A stretch of DNA of 25,647 nt from CAZQVN01 sp964596775 (GTDB taxonomy: Bacteria > Eisenbacteria > RBG-16-71-46 > JABDJR01 > JAWXBZ01): contig CAZQVN010000051.1 of NCBI GenBank assembly GCA_964596775.1, positions 1-25,647 on the forward strand, in the 5' to 3' direction. The position numbers and the translations under genes were made by a program. This document shows, piece after piece, positions 1-8,147 of this stretch. The number at the start of each line of letters is the position of its first letter. Position 1 is the stretch's first letter. The notes beneath the pieces were generated by a model. That model made no database searches. It was not told the origin of the DNA and saw nothing but the letters and a program-made list of their open reading frames with translations.

Positions 1-5
1 CCTCA

Positions 6-998
6 TCACGATGAAGGGGCCGATTCCTTCCACCGCGCGGCGGCGTCCCTGATCTCCTCCGGAAGCGCCGGGCAGGCTTCCCCCCTGGCGCAGGCGGGGG
101 GTTCCGGCCCCTTGTTCCAGTCGATCCGCGCGGCCCGCATCACCTGGAACGACGCGGCGCAGAGCAGGACGGACGTGACGACCGATCCTTCCGGGCCGAA
201 CGATCCGCCGGTGAGCCAGGCCGGACCGCCGGCGGGGATCGCGATGAAGCCGCCGAGTTCGAGGCCCGACACCGGCAGCGACAGGACGACCCCCTGGAAC
301 AGGTTCCAGACCCAGTGGAACGCCACCGCGTACCAGAGCGACCCCCAGAGGAAGACGGTGAGCGACAGGAACGCCCCGGCCAGGAAAATGTTGAGCGCGC
401 CGATCGGCGTGATGTTCGGATTCGTCGCGTGGAACGCCGCGAACACCAGCGACCCCGCGAGCACGACGATCCACGGCCGGGCCATGAGCAGCAGGTTCCG
501 CAGGACATAGCCGCGGAACGCCGCTTCCTCGTTCAACCCGAGCAGGAACAGCGCCGCGCCGTACACCGCGAGATTCCGGAACGCGGCGCCCGCACCGGCG
601 GGGAAGAACGCGAGATCGCTTCCGTGGTAGACGAGCGCCGGCAGCGAGGCCAGCGACACCAGCCACAGCGCGCCGAGCGCGCCGCGCAGCAGCTCTCCGG
701 GAACGCCGCGGTGGGCGGTCAGTCCGAGAGCGTCGAGCGGCCGGCGGTCGATCCACTTCCAGAGAAGCAGCGTGACCGAGAGACCCGCGACCCCGCTGAC
801 CGCCGCGTATCCGGCCAGGCCGGCCGCGTCGAACACCCCCGCCGACAGGAGCGCCGAGCCGGCGAACACGGCGAGGAACAGGACGATTCGGAGCGCGTCC
901 GGACGTATCCGCGGCAGCTCGGCGTAGGGGCAGCCCGGAGGCGGGTTGTCCTCGGCGGAACAGTGCTGTCCCGCCGCGTGGTCGTGATGATGCGTCAT
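6..998 (-). CDS. CPBP-family intramembrane metalloprotease (Abi/Rce1-like)
   Basis: The 330-residue polytopic membrane protein carries the three CPBP/Rce1 motifs: Glu157-Glu158 with Arg162 (EExxxR), Phe-x-x-x-His at His190, and His228-x-x-x-Asn232. In this family these residues form the metal/catalytic centre inside the membrane; members cleave membrane or prenylated substrates, but the substrate here cannot be inferred. About seven or eight hydrophobic segments lie between residues 35 and 290. The N-terminal 23 residues are unusual, with His at 3, 4, 5, 7 and 12 and Cys at 13 and 23, and the C-terminal tail has a second Cys pair (ACARGEAC), so the tails may bind metal. The ATG at 998 follows a purine-rich GGGGAGAGGG stretch. 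It is the last gene of the run, 31 bp after the SpoIIE phosphatase. The stop codon lies at 6-8, so the gene is complete. Confidence 0.9.
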   Translation of the reverse strand: MTHHHDHAAGQHCSAEDNPPPGCPYAELPRIRPDALRIVLFLAVFAGSALLSAGVFDAAGLAGYAAVSGVAGLSVTLLLWKWIDRRPLDALGLTAHRGVPGELLRGALGALWLVSLASLPALVYHGSDLAFFPAGAGAAFRNLAVYGAALFLLGLNEEAAFRGYVLRNLLLMARPWIVVLAGSLVFAAFHATNPNITPIGALNIFLAGAFLSLTVFLWGSLWYAVAFHWVWNLFQGVVLSLPVSGLELGGFIAIPAGGPAWLTGGSFGPEGSVVTSVLLCAASFQVMRAARIDWNKGPEPPACARGEACPALPEEIRDAAARWKESAPSS

Positions 999-1029
999 CC
1001 CTCTCCCCTGCCGTCCGCGGTCCGGCGCC

Positions 1030-3255
1030 TCATGCGTCCCCCACCCGGACCACGATCAGCGTGATGTCGTCCGCCTGGTCCTGCCCGGCGTAGGCGGTCA
1101 CGTCCGCCAGGATCGAATCGGTGATGTCGCCGGGCGCGTCGCCGGCCCGGGCGCACAGGTGTTCCTGGAAGCGCCGCTCGCCGTACTCCTCCTCGAGATG
1201 CGGCGGCCGCGCCTCAGTGACGCCGTCGGTATACATCACCAGGAGGTCGCCCGCAACGAGGTCCAGCCGGTTTTCCGGCCATTCCGCCCCGGGGAACGCC
1301 CCGAGGAGCAGCCCCCCCTCCTCGAGGTGCAGCAGCTCCCCCCCCTTCCGGAGGAGAAACGGATAGTTGTGACCGGCGTTCGCGTAGACGAGCTGATTCC
1401 TCGTCCCGTCGAGAACGCCGAGGAAGAACGTGGCGAACTGGTCCGCCGCCGTGAACTGGTAGGTCAGCGCGTTCAGGTTCCGGAGGATCGCCGCCGGGCC
1501 CGCGTCCGAAACGATCTGCGTGCGGAGCGAAGACTGGAGCATCGAGGTGAGGAGCGCCGCCGGCACCCCCTTTCCGGCCACGTCGGCGATCGCGAACAGG
1601 ACGCGGCCGTCCTTGAGGTCCACGAGGTCGTAGAAGTCGCCGCCGACCTGCTTGCTCGGCACGTTGCGGGCGGAAATCAGGAACGGCGGTACGACGGGAG
1701 CGGTGGCCGGCAGGAGCCGCTGCTGGATCTTCCGGGCCAGCGACAGCTCCTCCTCGAGGACCGCCTTTTCCAGCGACTCGCGGTAGAGGCTCGCGTTCTG
1801 CAGCGCCACGCCCATCTGGTTGGCGAGCGTGACGAGCAGCGAGACCTCCTCGCCGGTGTAGGACACGCCGCTTTCCTTGCGGCCGAGCAGCAGCACCCCG
1901 TTCAGCTCCGTCCCGTGGCGGATCGGCAGCAGGTACTCGAGCTGCAGGCGCTCCAGCGGCTCGAGGACCGGGGACCCCCAGGGGAGCGCCGCGCCGCCCA
2001 GCTGGTCGCGATGGAGGAACTCGCGATCCAGCGGAAGCCCGCGGAACGCGTCGCCGGCGGCCTCGAACAGCGCGCTGTCCGCCTCCGTCAGGTGCGCCCC
2101 GGACACCCGGCGCCCGGGCTCGGCGTTGAAGTCGATGAACGTGGCGTTGCGCACGAGGAACCCCTCGCTGAGCGTCGTCACGATCCGGCCGGTCAGTTCG
2201 CCGCGGTCGAGGATCGTGATGATGTCCCGCGAAAGGTTCCGCAGGATGTTCCGGTGGTCGTGGCGGTCGCGCAGGAAGAAGCGGTCGATCATCTCCTCGA
2301 GGCTCATCAGGACGGGCTGGAACAGGATCAGCGCGAGGACGAGGAAGACGGGTTCGACGACGGACACGCCGACCCCGAACACGCCGGCCAGGAACTGCTG
2401 GAGCTGCCGGATGATCGTCAGGTAGATGCCGACGAGCACGGCGGTGACCGCCGCGTAGAGGATCGAGCGCCGGGCGAGGAGCTGGGTGTCGAGAAAGCGG
2501 TAGCGGACGATCGAGTAGGCGATCGAGCCGGCCCCGAGCGTCAGCGCGCCGACGACGAGCGCCTGGCGCACGGCGCCGGACAGCTGGGTCCCGAGCAGCG
2601 TCGGCACGGGTTCGGCCAGCGTGTACAGGCCGACGCAGGTTCCGAGCCCCCAGGTGATGATCCGCAGCTGGCCGCGCAGGCGCTGGTTCGAGGACGCGCG
2701 GAAGGAGGCGAGGAGCAGAAGCACCGCCGCGGCCACGTAGCCGATGTTCACCAGGGAAAAGAGGGACAGCTGGATCGAGACGAGCAGGTTCAGCGCGGTG
2801 ATGCCGAGGCGGACGATCACCCGGAGCGCGTCGATCCGCACGGCCGTCTCCGGGAGCGTGAACGAGCGGTCGCCGAAGACGCTGAGGAACACCAGCAGCA
2901 GGAAGTGGAACGAGTGCGGCAGGTAGAGCAGCGGCACCGAGAAGCGGATCCGCCGGAGATACGGGTGCTCGGCGGGGAAGATCGAGGCGAACAGCAGCAG
3001 CGTCGGGAAGAAGAACTCCCAGAGAAAACCGACGGAGTTCAGGAACACGTACCGCGGTATCGCCGCGCCGACGGCCGGGTTCGAGAAGAGGATCCCCTCG
3101 TAGGCCGCCTTGAAACCGACGAGGATCAGCATCACGGCCGTCACCCGGTGGATGCGCTCCCGCGCGTTCTCGCGGAGGATGACGGCGCCGAGCAGGATGG
3201 CGAGAGCCCCGACCAGGAGATAGGCCGTGGCGGGAAGCGTTCTCGGATCGGGCAT
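1030..3255 (-). CDS. Membrane GAF-SpoIIE (RsbU-like PP2C) serine phosphatase
   Basis: This 741-residue protein has an N-terminal membrane module of about eight helices (residues 10-315), a GAF-like segment (about 340-490), a short charged coiled linker typical of the RsbU class (about 493-515), and a C-terminal SpoIIE/PP2C domain (about 520-741). The metal-binding motifs are intact: GGDFYDL 538-544, ADVAGKG 557-563, YTDGVTE 675-681 and DDITL 729-733. It should therefore be an active Mn/Mg-dependent Ser/Thr phosphatase. Family members dephosphorylate anti-anti-sigma factors of the STAS type and so control an alternative sigma factor. No STAS partner or anti-sigma kinase is in the window, so the target is unknown. 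The start lies 2 bp after the M16 stop, indicating translational coupling. The membrane module probably senses an envelope signal, which is inference. Confidence 0.92.
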   Translation of the reverse strand: MPDPRTLPATAYLLVGALAILLGAVILRENARERIHRVTAVMLILVGFKAAYEGILFSNPAVGAAIPRYVFLNSVGFLWEFFFPTLLLFASIFPAEHPYLRRIRFSVPLLYLPHSFHFLLLVFLSVFGDRSFTLPETAVRIDALRVIVRLGITALNLLVSIQLSLFSLVNIGYVAAAVLLLLASFRASSNQRLRGQLRIITWGLGTCVGLYTLAEPVPTLLGTQLSGAVRQALVVGALTLGAGSIAYSIVRYRFLDTQLLARRSILYAAVTAVLVGIYLTIIRQLQQFLAGVFGVGVSVVEPVFLVLALILFQPVLMSLEEMIDRFFLRDRHDHRNILRNLSRDIITILDRGELTGRIVTTLSEGFLVRNATFIDFNAEPGRRVSGAHLTEADSALFEAAGDAFRGLPLDREFLHRDQLGGAALPWGSPVLEPLERLQLEYLLPIRHGTELNGVLLLGRKESGVSYTGEEVSLLVTLANQMGVALQNASLYRESLEKAVLEEELSLARKIQQRLLPATAPVVPPFLISARNVPSKQVGGDFYDLVDLKDGRVLFAIADVAGKGVPAALLTSMLQSSLRTQIVSDAGPAAILRNLNALTYQFTAADQFATFFLGVLDGTRNQLVYANAGHNYPFLLRKGGELLHLEEGGLLLGAFPGAEWPENRLDLVAGDLLVMYTDGVTEARPPHLEEEYGERRFQEHLCARAGDAPGDITDSILADVTAYAGQDQADDITLIVVRVGDA

Positions 3256-3257
3256 GC

Positions 3258-4499
3258 TCAGGCCGGGTCGGGCTTGAGTTCGGCCAGGATGTAGCGGTCG
3301 AGGTCGAAGTAGCGCGCGGCCGCGTCACGCACCTGGCGGGGCGTGACGGCGCGGACATGGTCCAGGTAGACGAGCGCCTCCTCGAACCCGAGGCCGGACG
3401 CCTCCTCCTGCGCGAACAGCGAAGCCCGCGCCCCCCGCCGCTGCAGGTCGATCACGTATCCCCCGGCGATCGTGTTGCGCGCCCGCTCCATTTCCTCGGG
3501 CGTCGGCTCCGTCTCGCGGGCCCTCAGGAGTTCGCGGCGCATCCCCTCGTGGGCCTGGTCGAGGCTGGCCGGGTCGGTGCCGATGTAGGCGGCCACCATG
3601 CCGCCGGCCCGCATCGAACGGCTGAACATACCGGTCGAGTAGCAGAGATGGAGGCGGTCGCGCAGCTCGGTGAACAGCCGGTTGCCCATTCCGGACAGGA
3701 CCGACATCAGGACGTCGACCGCGTAGCGATCCTCGCTCCCGCGCGCGGCGCCGGGCCACCCCATGATGAGCACCGCCTCGGAGACGTCCTTGGCCAGGTT
3801 GACGCGGCGCGACTCGGGGGGACGGGAAAACGGCGGGACTTCGGGAAGCGGCGCACCCGGCTCGGCGAAGCCGAAATGGGCGCGGACCATGTCCAGCGCC
3901 TCCGCCTCTTCAATGTCGCCGACGACCGACACGACCATCCGCTCCGGCCGGTAGTGGCCGGCGTGCCATGCCGACAGGTCCGCGGCGCCGAGAGTCGGCA
4001 CCGACGCCGGGCTGCCGATCATCGGCATGCCGTAGGCGTGACCTTCGAACAGGCACTCGGTGAACTTGAGCATCGTGAACTGGAGGGACTGGTCGGCCAG
4101 CGCCGCGATGTCCCCGAGCAGCTTCGTTTTTTCCCGCTCCAGCGGTTCCCCGGGAAAGTCGGGCCGGAAGACGATGTCGCGGAAGACGGGCATCGCCTCG
4201 GGCAGCTTGTCCTTGAGAACGGACAGGGACAGGCCGGATTCGTCGCGGCCGCCGAACGGGCTGACGTGCGCCCCCATCCCCTCGAGGAGGGTCGCCAGGT
4301 CCCCCGCGTCGCGGCCGCCGGCGCCCTTCATCAGCATCGTCTGCATCAGGTTCGTGATGCCGCTCGTTTCCGGCGTTTCCTCGCCGCTGCCGCAGCGTAC
4401 ATACACGGCCACCGCCACGATGGGCAGCGAAGGCTGGCGCTCGTGCAGGACGGTGATCCCGTTGTCCAGCCGGGTCCGGCGCACCGAGAATCGGCTCAC
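3258..4499 (-). CDS. M16-family peptidase homologue lacking the zinc site (partner subunit)
   Basis: The 413-residue protein has the two-lobed M16 (pitrilysin/MPP) fold signature, opening with the usual 'LDNGITVLHE' strand. Where active members have HxxEH, this one has Asn50, Gln53 and Thr54 in place of His, Glu and His, so it cannot bind zinc by the usual site. M16 enzymes often work as heterodimers of one catalytic and one inactive subunit, and the catalytic partner is the gene just upstream. I place the start at the GTG at 4499: GTGA forms a 4-bp overlap with the upstream stop, and GGAAGGGG lies a few bases before it. The open frame runs far further upstream, but that part is a shadow of the neighbouring gene. 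No signal peptide is visible. Confidence 0.9.
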   Translation of the reverse strand: MSRFSVRRTRLDNGITVLHERQPSLPIVAVAVYVRCGSGEETPETSGITNLMQTMLMKGAGGRDAGDLATLLEGMGAHVSPFGGRDESGLSLSVLKDKLPEAMPVFRDIVFRPDFPGEPLEREKTKLLGDIAALADQSLQFTMLKFTECLFEGHAYGMPMIGSPASVPTLGAADLSAWHAGHYRPERMVVSVVGDIEEAEALDMVRAHFGFAEPGAPLPEVPPFSRPPESRRVNLAKDVSEAVLIMGWPGAARGSEDRYAVDVLMSVLSGMGNRLFTELRDRLHLCYSTGMFSRSMRAGGMVAAYIGTDPASLDQAHEGMRRELLRARETEPTPEEMERARNTIAGGYVIDLQRRGARASLFAQEEASGLGFEEALVYLDHVRAVTPRQVRDAAARYFDLDRYILAELKPDPA

Positions 4500-5821
4500 G
4501 CTGCCCCTTCCGGCCCCATGGCGGCCTCGAGGCGTCGCTCGAGATCGGCGGGGTCGGCGATGACGGTCGATCCCTCGGGCACATGAAGGACGAGGCTCGC
4601 GCGGTCGACGCCGAGATACCGCCGGGCCGCGCCGAGGACCTGCTCCGCGGTGATCGCCGCCACCCGGTCGGGATACGAGCCGGCCAGGCCGACATCGCCG
4701 AGCGTGGCGTAGTGGCCGAGAATCGACGCCTGTTCCTCCATCGTCTCGAGACCGAACACGAAATCGCTGCGGACCATCGTCTTCGTGCGCTCGAGCTCGG
4801 CGGGCGTCACCGGATCGCGCCGGAACCGCCCGAGCTCGGTGAAGATCGCCTCGAGGGCCTCGACGGTCCGGTCCGGCTGGGCCGTGAAGTCGACGACCAG
4901 GTAGCCCGGATCGAACCCGGTGACGTTCATCACGCTGATCGAGGACACGAGCGACCGGCGCTCGCGGAGTTCGCGGTAGAGCCGGCTGGAGCGCCCCACT
5001 CCGAGAATGTGGGCGAGCACGTGCAGCACGTCGTTGTCCGGGGCGAGTTCGCCCGGAACGTGGAACCCCATCTTGCCGTAGACCCGGTTGACCGCCCCGC
5101 CGAACTCCTTGAACCGGAACTGCGTCTGGGCGGGCTCGGGCGGCGACAGGTCGAGCGACACGGGACCGCCGTCGAATCCCGCGAACGCCTTCTCGACCAT
5201 GGCGAAGATCTCGTCGGCGTTCACGTCGCCGACGACCACGTAGACGATGTTCGACGCGCGGTAGTAGCGGTCGCGGTAGCCGAGGATCGACTCGCGCGAC
5301 GTCTCGCGGAGATTGCCGTCCGGCCCGCCGATCGGGTTCCGGTAGCGGTGCGTCGTGAAACCGAGGCGGAACAGTTCCTCCCAGGTGATCCCGTAGCCGG
5401 ACGGACGGTCGCGGTACATCCGGTTTTCCTGGATCAGCACCTGGCGCTCGTTCTCGAGCTCGCCCGGATCGAACGTGGAGTTCATGATGACGTCGGCGTG
5501 GATGTCGAGCGCGACGTGCACCTGGTTGGAGGGAACCACGATGTAGTAGTTCGTCGTCTCGTAGCCGGTGCCGGCGTTGACCTCGCCCCCGGCGTTCAGG
5601 ATCTCGCGGGCGATCGCCCCGGGCGGGCGGCGCGGGGTGCCCTTGAACATCATGTGCTCGATGCCGTGCGACCACCCCATGACGTCGCCCTCTTCGTTGT
5701 TCGATCCCACGCGCACCCAGAAGTTGAGCGCGGCCACCGGCGCCGCGTGATCCTCGCGGACGACGATGCGGAGCCCGCTGGGGAGCGTCTTCTGGCGAAT
5801 GTCGGACAGCGTTGCGGACAT
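4496..5821 (-). CDS. M16-family zinc metallopeptidase, catalytic subunit
   Basis: This 441-residue protein carries the inverted zinc motif HGIEH at residues 52-56, followed by the third ligand Glu132, the expected distance downstream (HxxEH-x75-E). It resembles bacterial relatives of mitochondrial processing peptidase and should degrade or process peptides in a clam-shell chamber formed with the inactive subunit encoded next. There is no obvious signal peptide, so a cytoplasmic location is the simplest reading, although many related proteins are exported. The ATG at 5821 follows GGAGAAAAACCAGAG. Upstream is a 58-bp gap from the TPR membrane protein, with no convincing promoter. The physiological substrate is unknown. 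Confidence 0.93.
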   Translation of the reverse strand: MSATLSDIRQKTLPSGLRIVVREDHAAPVAALNFWVRVGSNNEEGDVMGWSHGIEHMMFKGTPRRPPGAIAREILNAGGEVNAGTGYETTNYYIVVPSNQVHVALDIHADVIMNSTFDPGELENERQVLIQENRMYRDRPSGYGITWEELFRLGFTTHRYRNPIGGPDGNLRETSRESILGYRDRYYRASNIVYVVVGDVNADEIFAMVEKAFAGFDGGPVSLDLSPPEPAQTQFRFKEFGGAVNRVYGKMGFHVPGELAPDNDVLHVLAHILGVGRSSRLYRELRERRSLVSSISVMNVTGFDPGYLVVDFTAQPDRTVEALEAIFTELGRFRRDPVTPAELERTKTMVRSDFVFGLETMEEQASILGHYATLGDVGLAGSYPDRVAAITAEQVLGAARRYLGVDRASLVLHVPEGSTVIADPADLERRLEAAMGPEGAA

Positions 5822-5879
5822 CTCTGGTTTTTCTCCGGTGAAGGTCGCCGGTGATGTTAGTGGCGCGTCGGCGGACCGG

Positions 5880-8147
5880 TCAAGGAGCGCCCTGCCGCGA
5901 CCCGGTGGCGCGGAACTGGTCGATGACGCGGGAGAGATTGAGGATTCGCGCCGACGCGGAGTCGGCGCGGGCGAACGCCTCGAGAACGTCGGCGGCCGCG
6001 TGGAGGTCGCCCTTCTGCTGGTGGATCGTGGCCAGGTTGATGTACGGCTGCGGCAGGACCGGGTCGATGGTGATCGCCTTGTTGAACGCCTCGATCGCCT
6101 CGTCCATCCGCTGCAGGCTGGCGTAGGCGATGCCGAGGTTGACCACCGCCTCCGCGTCGCCCGGAGTGAGGTGGATCAGCCTTTCGAGATGTCCCGCGGC
6201 CACTTCGAACTTCTCCGACTCGAGCTCGATCCGCGAGGCGTTGAACAGGGCCTGCGCGTTGTCCGGCGATGTCTCGAGAATCGTGTTGTAGACGGTCAGC
6301 GCCTCCTCGCGGCGCCCCATGCGCTCGAGCGCCCCGCCGCGGATCAGCAGGAGGTCCGGGTCGCCCGGGAAGCGGGCGAGCCCCGCGCCGGCCACGGAAT
6401 CCGCCACGGCCGGACGGTTCAGCTGGTTCTCCGAGGTCCCCCAGCCGGTCCACCCGGGCAGCAGGTCGGGATTTCCCCTCACCGCCTCCCGGAACTCCGC
6501 GGCGGCTTCCTCCCACTGCCCGGCGGCGGCCAGGGCCGCGGCGAGATTGTAGTGGGTCATCGCGAGTTCCGGCCGCTGGCGCACCGCTTCCCGCAGGAGG
6601 GGCATCGCCTCGTCGCCGCGGCCGAGCGCCATGTACATGGTGCCGAGGGTGCCCACCGCCCGGATGTTGCCCGGGTCCACGTTGGCCGCCTCCTCGAAGA
6701 ACGGCAGCGCCAGGTCGCCGTTCCCCGTATCCACGTAGTGCTGCCCCACTTCCTCCAGGGCGTAGGACCGCGCGAACCGCGACACCGGCGCCTCCGGCTC
6801 GGCCAGGACGATGAAGTTCCGGATGGCGGACACCGGGCGCGCGTCCACGAGAACGATCCCGACCAGGTGAAACGCGGACACCGCGACGAGCGCCAGCCCG
6901 GCGCCCGACAGGACCGGCTTCTTCCGGGCCTCGAGGAGCGCGATCCCGACCAGGTACAGCGCGGGCACCGCGAGGTTGGCGAGGAGGTCCCAGTCGCGGG
7001 CGCCGCCCAGCTTCCGGTTGAAGACGATCGACAGCAGCAGGAACGGCAGGAGCGCCCACAGGAAGAACCGGCGCGGCGCCGCGCTCCCGGGATCGCCCCG
7101 GAACCGGGTCAGAAGGAGAACGCCGAGCGCGAGGAGCGCGAACGGTCCGATGAACAGCTGCTCGTTGAGGAATTCGGTGAGCCGCGGCAGGGAGAACAGG
7201 GTGAACGGCTGCTTCGCGTCGAGCGGTCCGGCCAGCGGGATGAACTCGGCGAAGTAGGGGCGGTAGGAGTTCCACACCCGCTCCAGCGTGCCTCCCTGGC
7301 TGAACCAGAACAGCATGTACGCGGCCACCGGCAGCAGCAGCAGAGGCAGGGCGCGCCCGAGGCGCTTCATGTCCCCGCCGGACCAGGCAACGAGCAGGAA
7401 CAGGTACGAGGGAAACAGCAGGAGCCCGGTGACGTGCATCGCCGCCACGACCAGGAACGACAGCGTGGCCGCCAGTATCCCCTTCCCGTCCTGGACCAGG
7501 CGGACGGCGGACCAGATGTACACGCCGATCGCCGCGGCCAGGAGCGGCCCCGTCTCGGCGTAGCCGAAGAACAGCTTCGTGATGCCCGCCGTGGCCAGCA
7601 GGCCGGCGAGGATGAAACGCCCGCCGCCGTCCTTGACGAGGCGGCCGACGGTGGCGAAGGCGGCCGCCAGCCATATGACGCCGCAGGCAATCGAGATGAT
7701 CCGGAACGAGGCGGTCCAGGAGGTCACGCCGAACAGCTGCGCGAGCCCGTAGTGGAACCACAGCTGGATGACCGCGGCGAGCGTGTCGGCGGCAAAGTTG
7801 ACGAATCCCTGGTTGACGCTGCGGATCAGGAGCATGCTGTCGGACAGGAGGAAGGAGCGGGTGCGCAGGAGGAAGTAGACGACCGCGAGGAGAACGATCG
7901 TGACCGCCGCCGCCGCGCGCGCCGCGCCCGGCGACTCGAGGCGCCGGACCGCCGGCGCGAGGGCTCCCGCCACCGGCGGCAGGCAGAAGAGGAGGGCCGC
8001 GCCCGCGGCAACCCAGAGCAGCGCCTGCGGCAGGAACGCATAGTGATGGAATCCCCAGGCATTCGGGCCGGCCATGAACGCGCCGGCCACGTGAAGAGCC
8101 AGAACCGCCAGGCCGAAACCCCACAGACTTCTTTCCGTTCGTGACAT
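5880..8147 (-). CDS. Polytopic membrane protein with C-terminal TPR array, glycan-associated
   Basis: The 755-residue protein has about twelve hydrophobic segments in residues 1-465, followed by eight consecutive TPR units (about 480-750), each about 34 residues with the usual Gly/Ala/Tyr pattern. This layout recalls GT-C glycosyltransferases or O-antigen ligase/polymerase-type proteins with TPR tails, and an aspartate (in LLSDSMLL) follows an early helix, but I see no diagnostic catalytic motif. The gene overlaps the GT4 gene by one base (TGATG) and lies at the end of the polysaccharide cluster, so a role in lipid-linked glycan assembly, polymerisation or protein glycosylation is a reasonable inference. 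The ATG at 8147 is favoured because the sequence before it, though open, encodes a shadow of the glycosyltransferase. It could also be a scaffold without enzymatic activity. Confidence 0.85.
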   Translation of the reverse strand: MSRTERSLWGFGLAVLALHVAGAFMAGPNAWGFHHYAFLPQALLWVAAGAALLFCLPPVAGALAPAVRRLESPGAARAAAAVTIVLLAVVYFLLRTRSFLLSDSMLLIRSVNQGFVNFAADTLAAVIQLWFHYGLAQLFGVTSWTASFRIISIACGVIWLAAAFATVGRLVKDGGGRFILAGLLATAGITKLFFGYAETGPLLAAAIGVYIWSAVRLVQDGKGILAATLSFLVVAAMHVTGLLLFPSYLFLLVAWSGGDMKRLGRALPLLLLPVAAYMLFWFSQGGTLERVWNSYRPYFAEFIPLAGPLDAKQPFTLFSLPRLTEFLNEQLFIGPFALLALGVLLLTRFRGDPGSAAPRRFFLWALLPFLLLSIVFNRKLGGARDWDLLANLAVPALYLVGIALLEARKKPVLSGAGLALVAVSAFHLVGIVLVDARPVSAIRNFIVLAEPEAPVSRFARSYALEEVGQHYVDTGNGDLALPFFEEAANVDPGNIRAVGTLGTMYMALGRGDEAMPLLREAVRQRPELAMTHYNLAAALAAAGQWEEAAAEFREAVRGNPDLLPGWTGWGTSENQLNRPAVADSVAGAGLARFPGDPDLLLIRGGALERMGRREEALTVYNTILETSPDNAQALFNASRIELESEKFEVAAGHLERLIHLTPGDAEAVVNLGIAYASLQRMDEAIEAFNKAITIDPVLPQPYINLATIHQQKGDLHAAADVLEAFARADSASARILNLSRVIDQFRATGSRQGAP

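Noticed and set aside
1159..3294. Long plus-strand ORFs (also at 5766-8144, 9255-11270, 17100-18644)
   Set aside because: They are rich in Arg, Glu, Gln and His with no recognisable domain, and lie antisense to well-supported genes. This is the expected antisense effect in GC-rich DNA.
3258..5675. A single 805-residue M16 reading frame
   Set aside because: Only the part after the GTG at 4499 looks like a protein; the rest is an Arg/Pro-rich shadow of the upstream M16 gene in another frame.
5822..5879. Promoter for the M16 genes
   Set aside because: TAACAT could serve as a poor -10, but no -35 lies at proper distance. A TCACCGG direct repeat is present but without other support.
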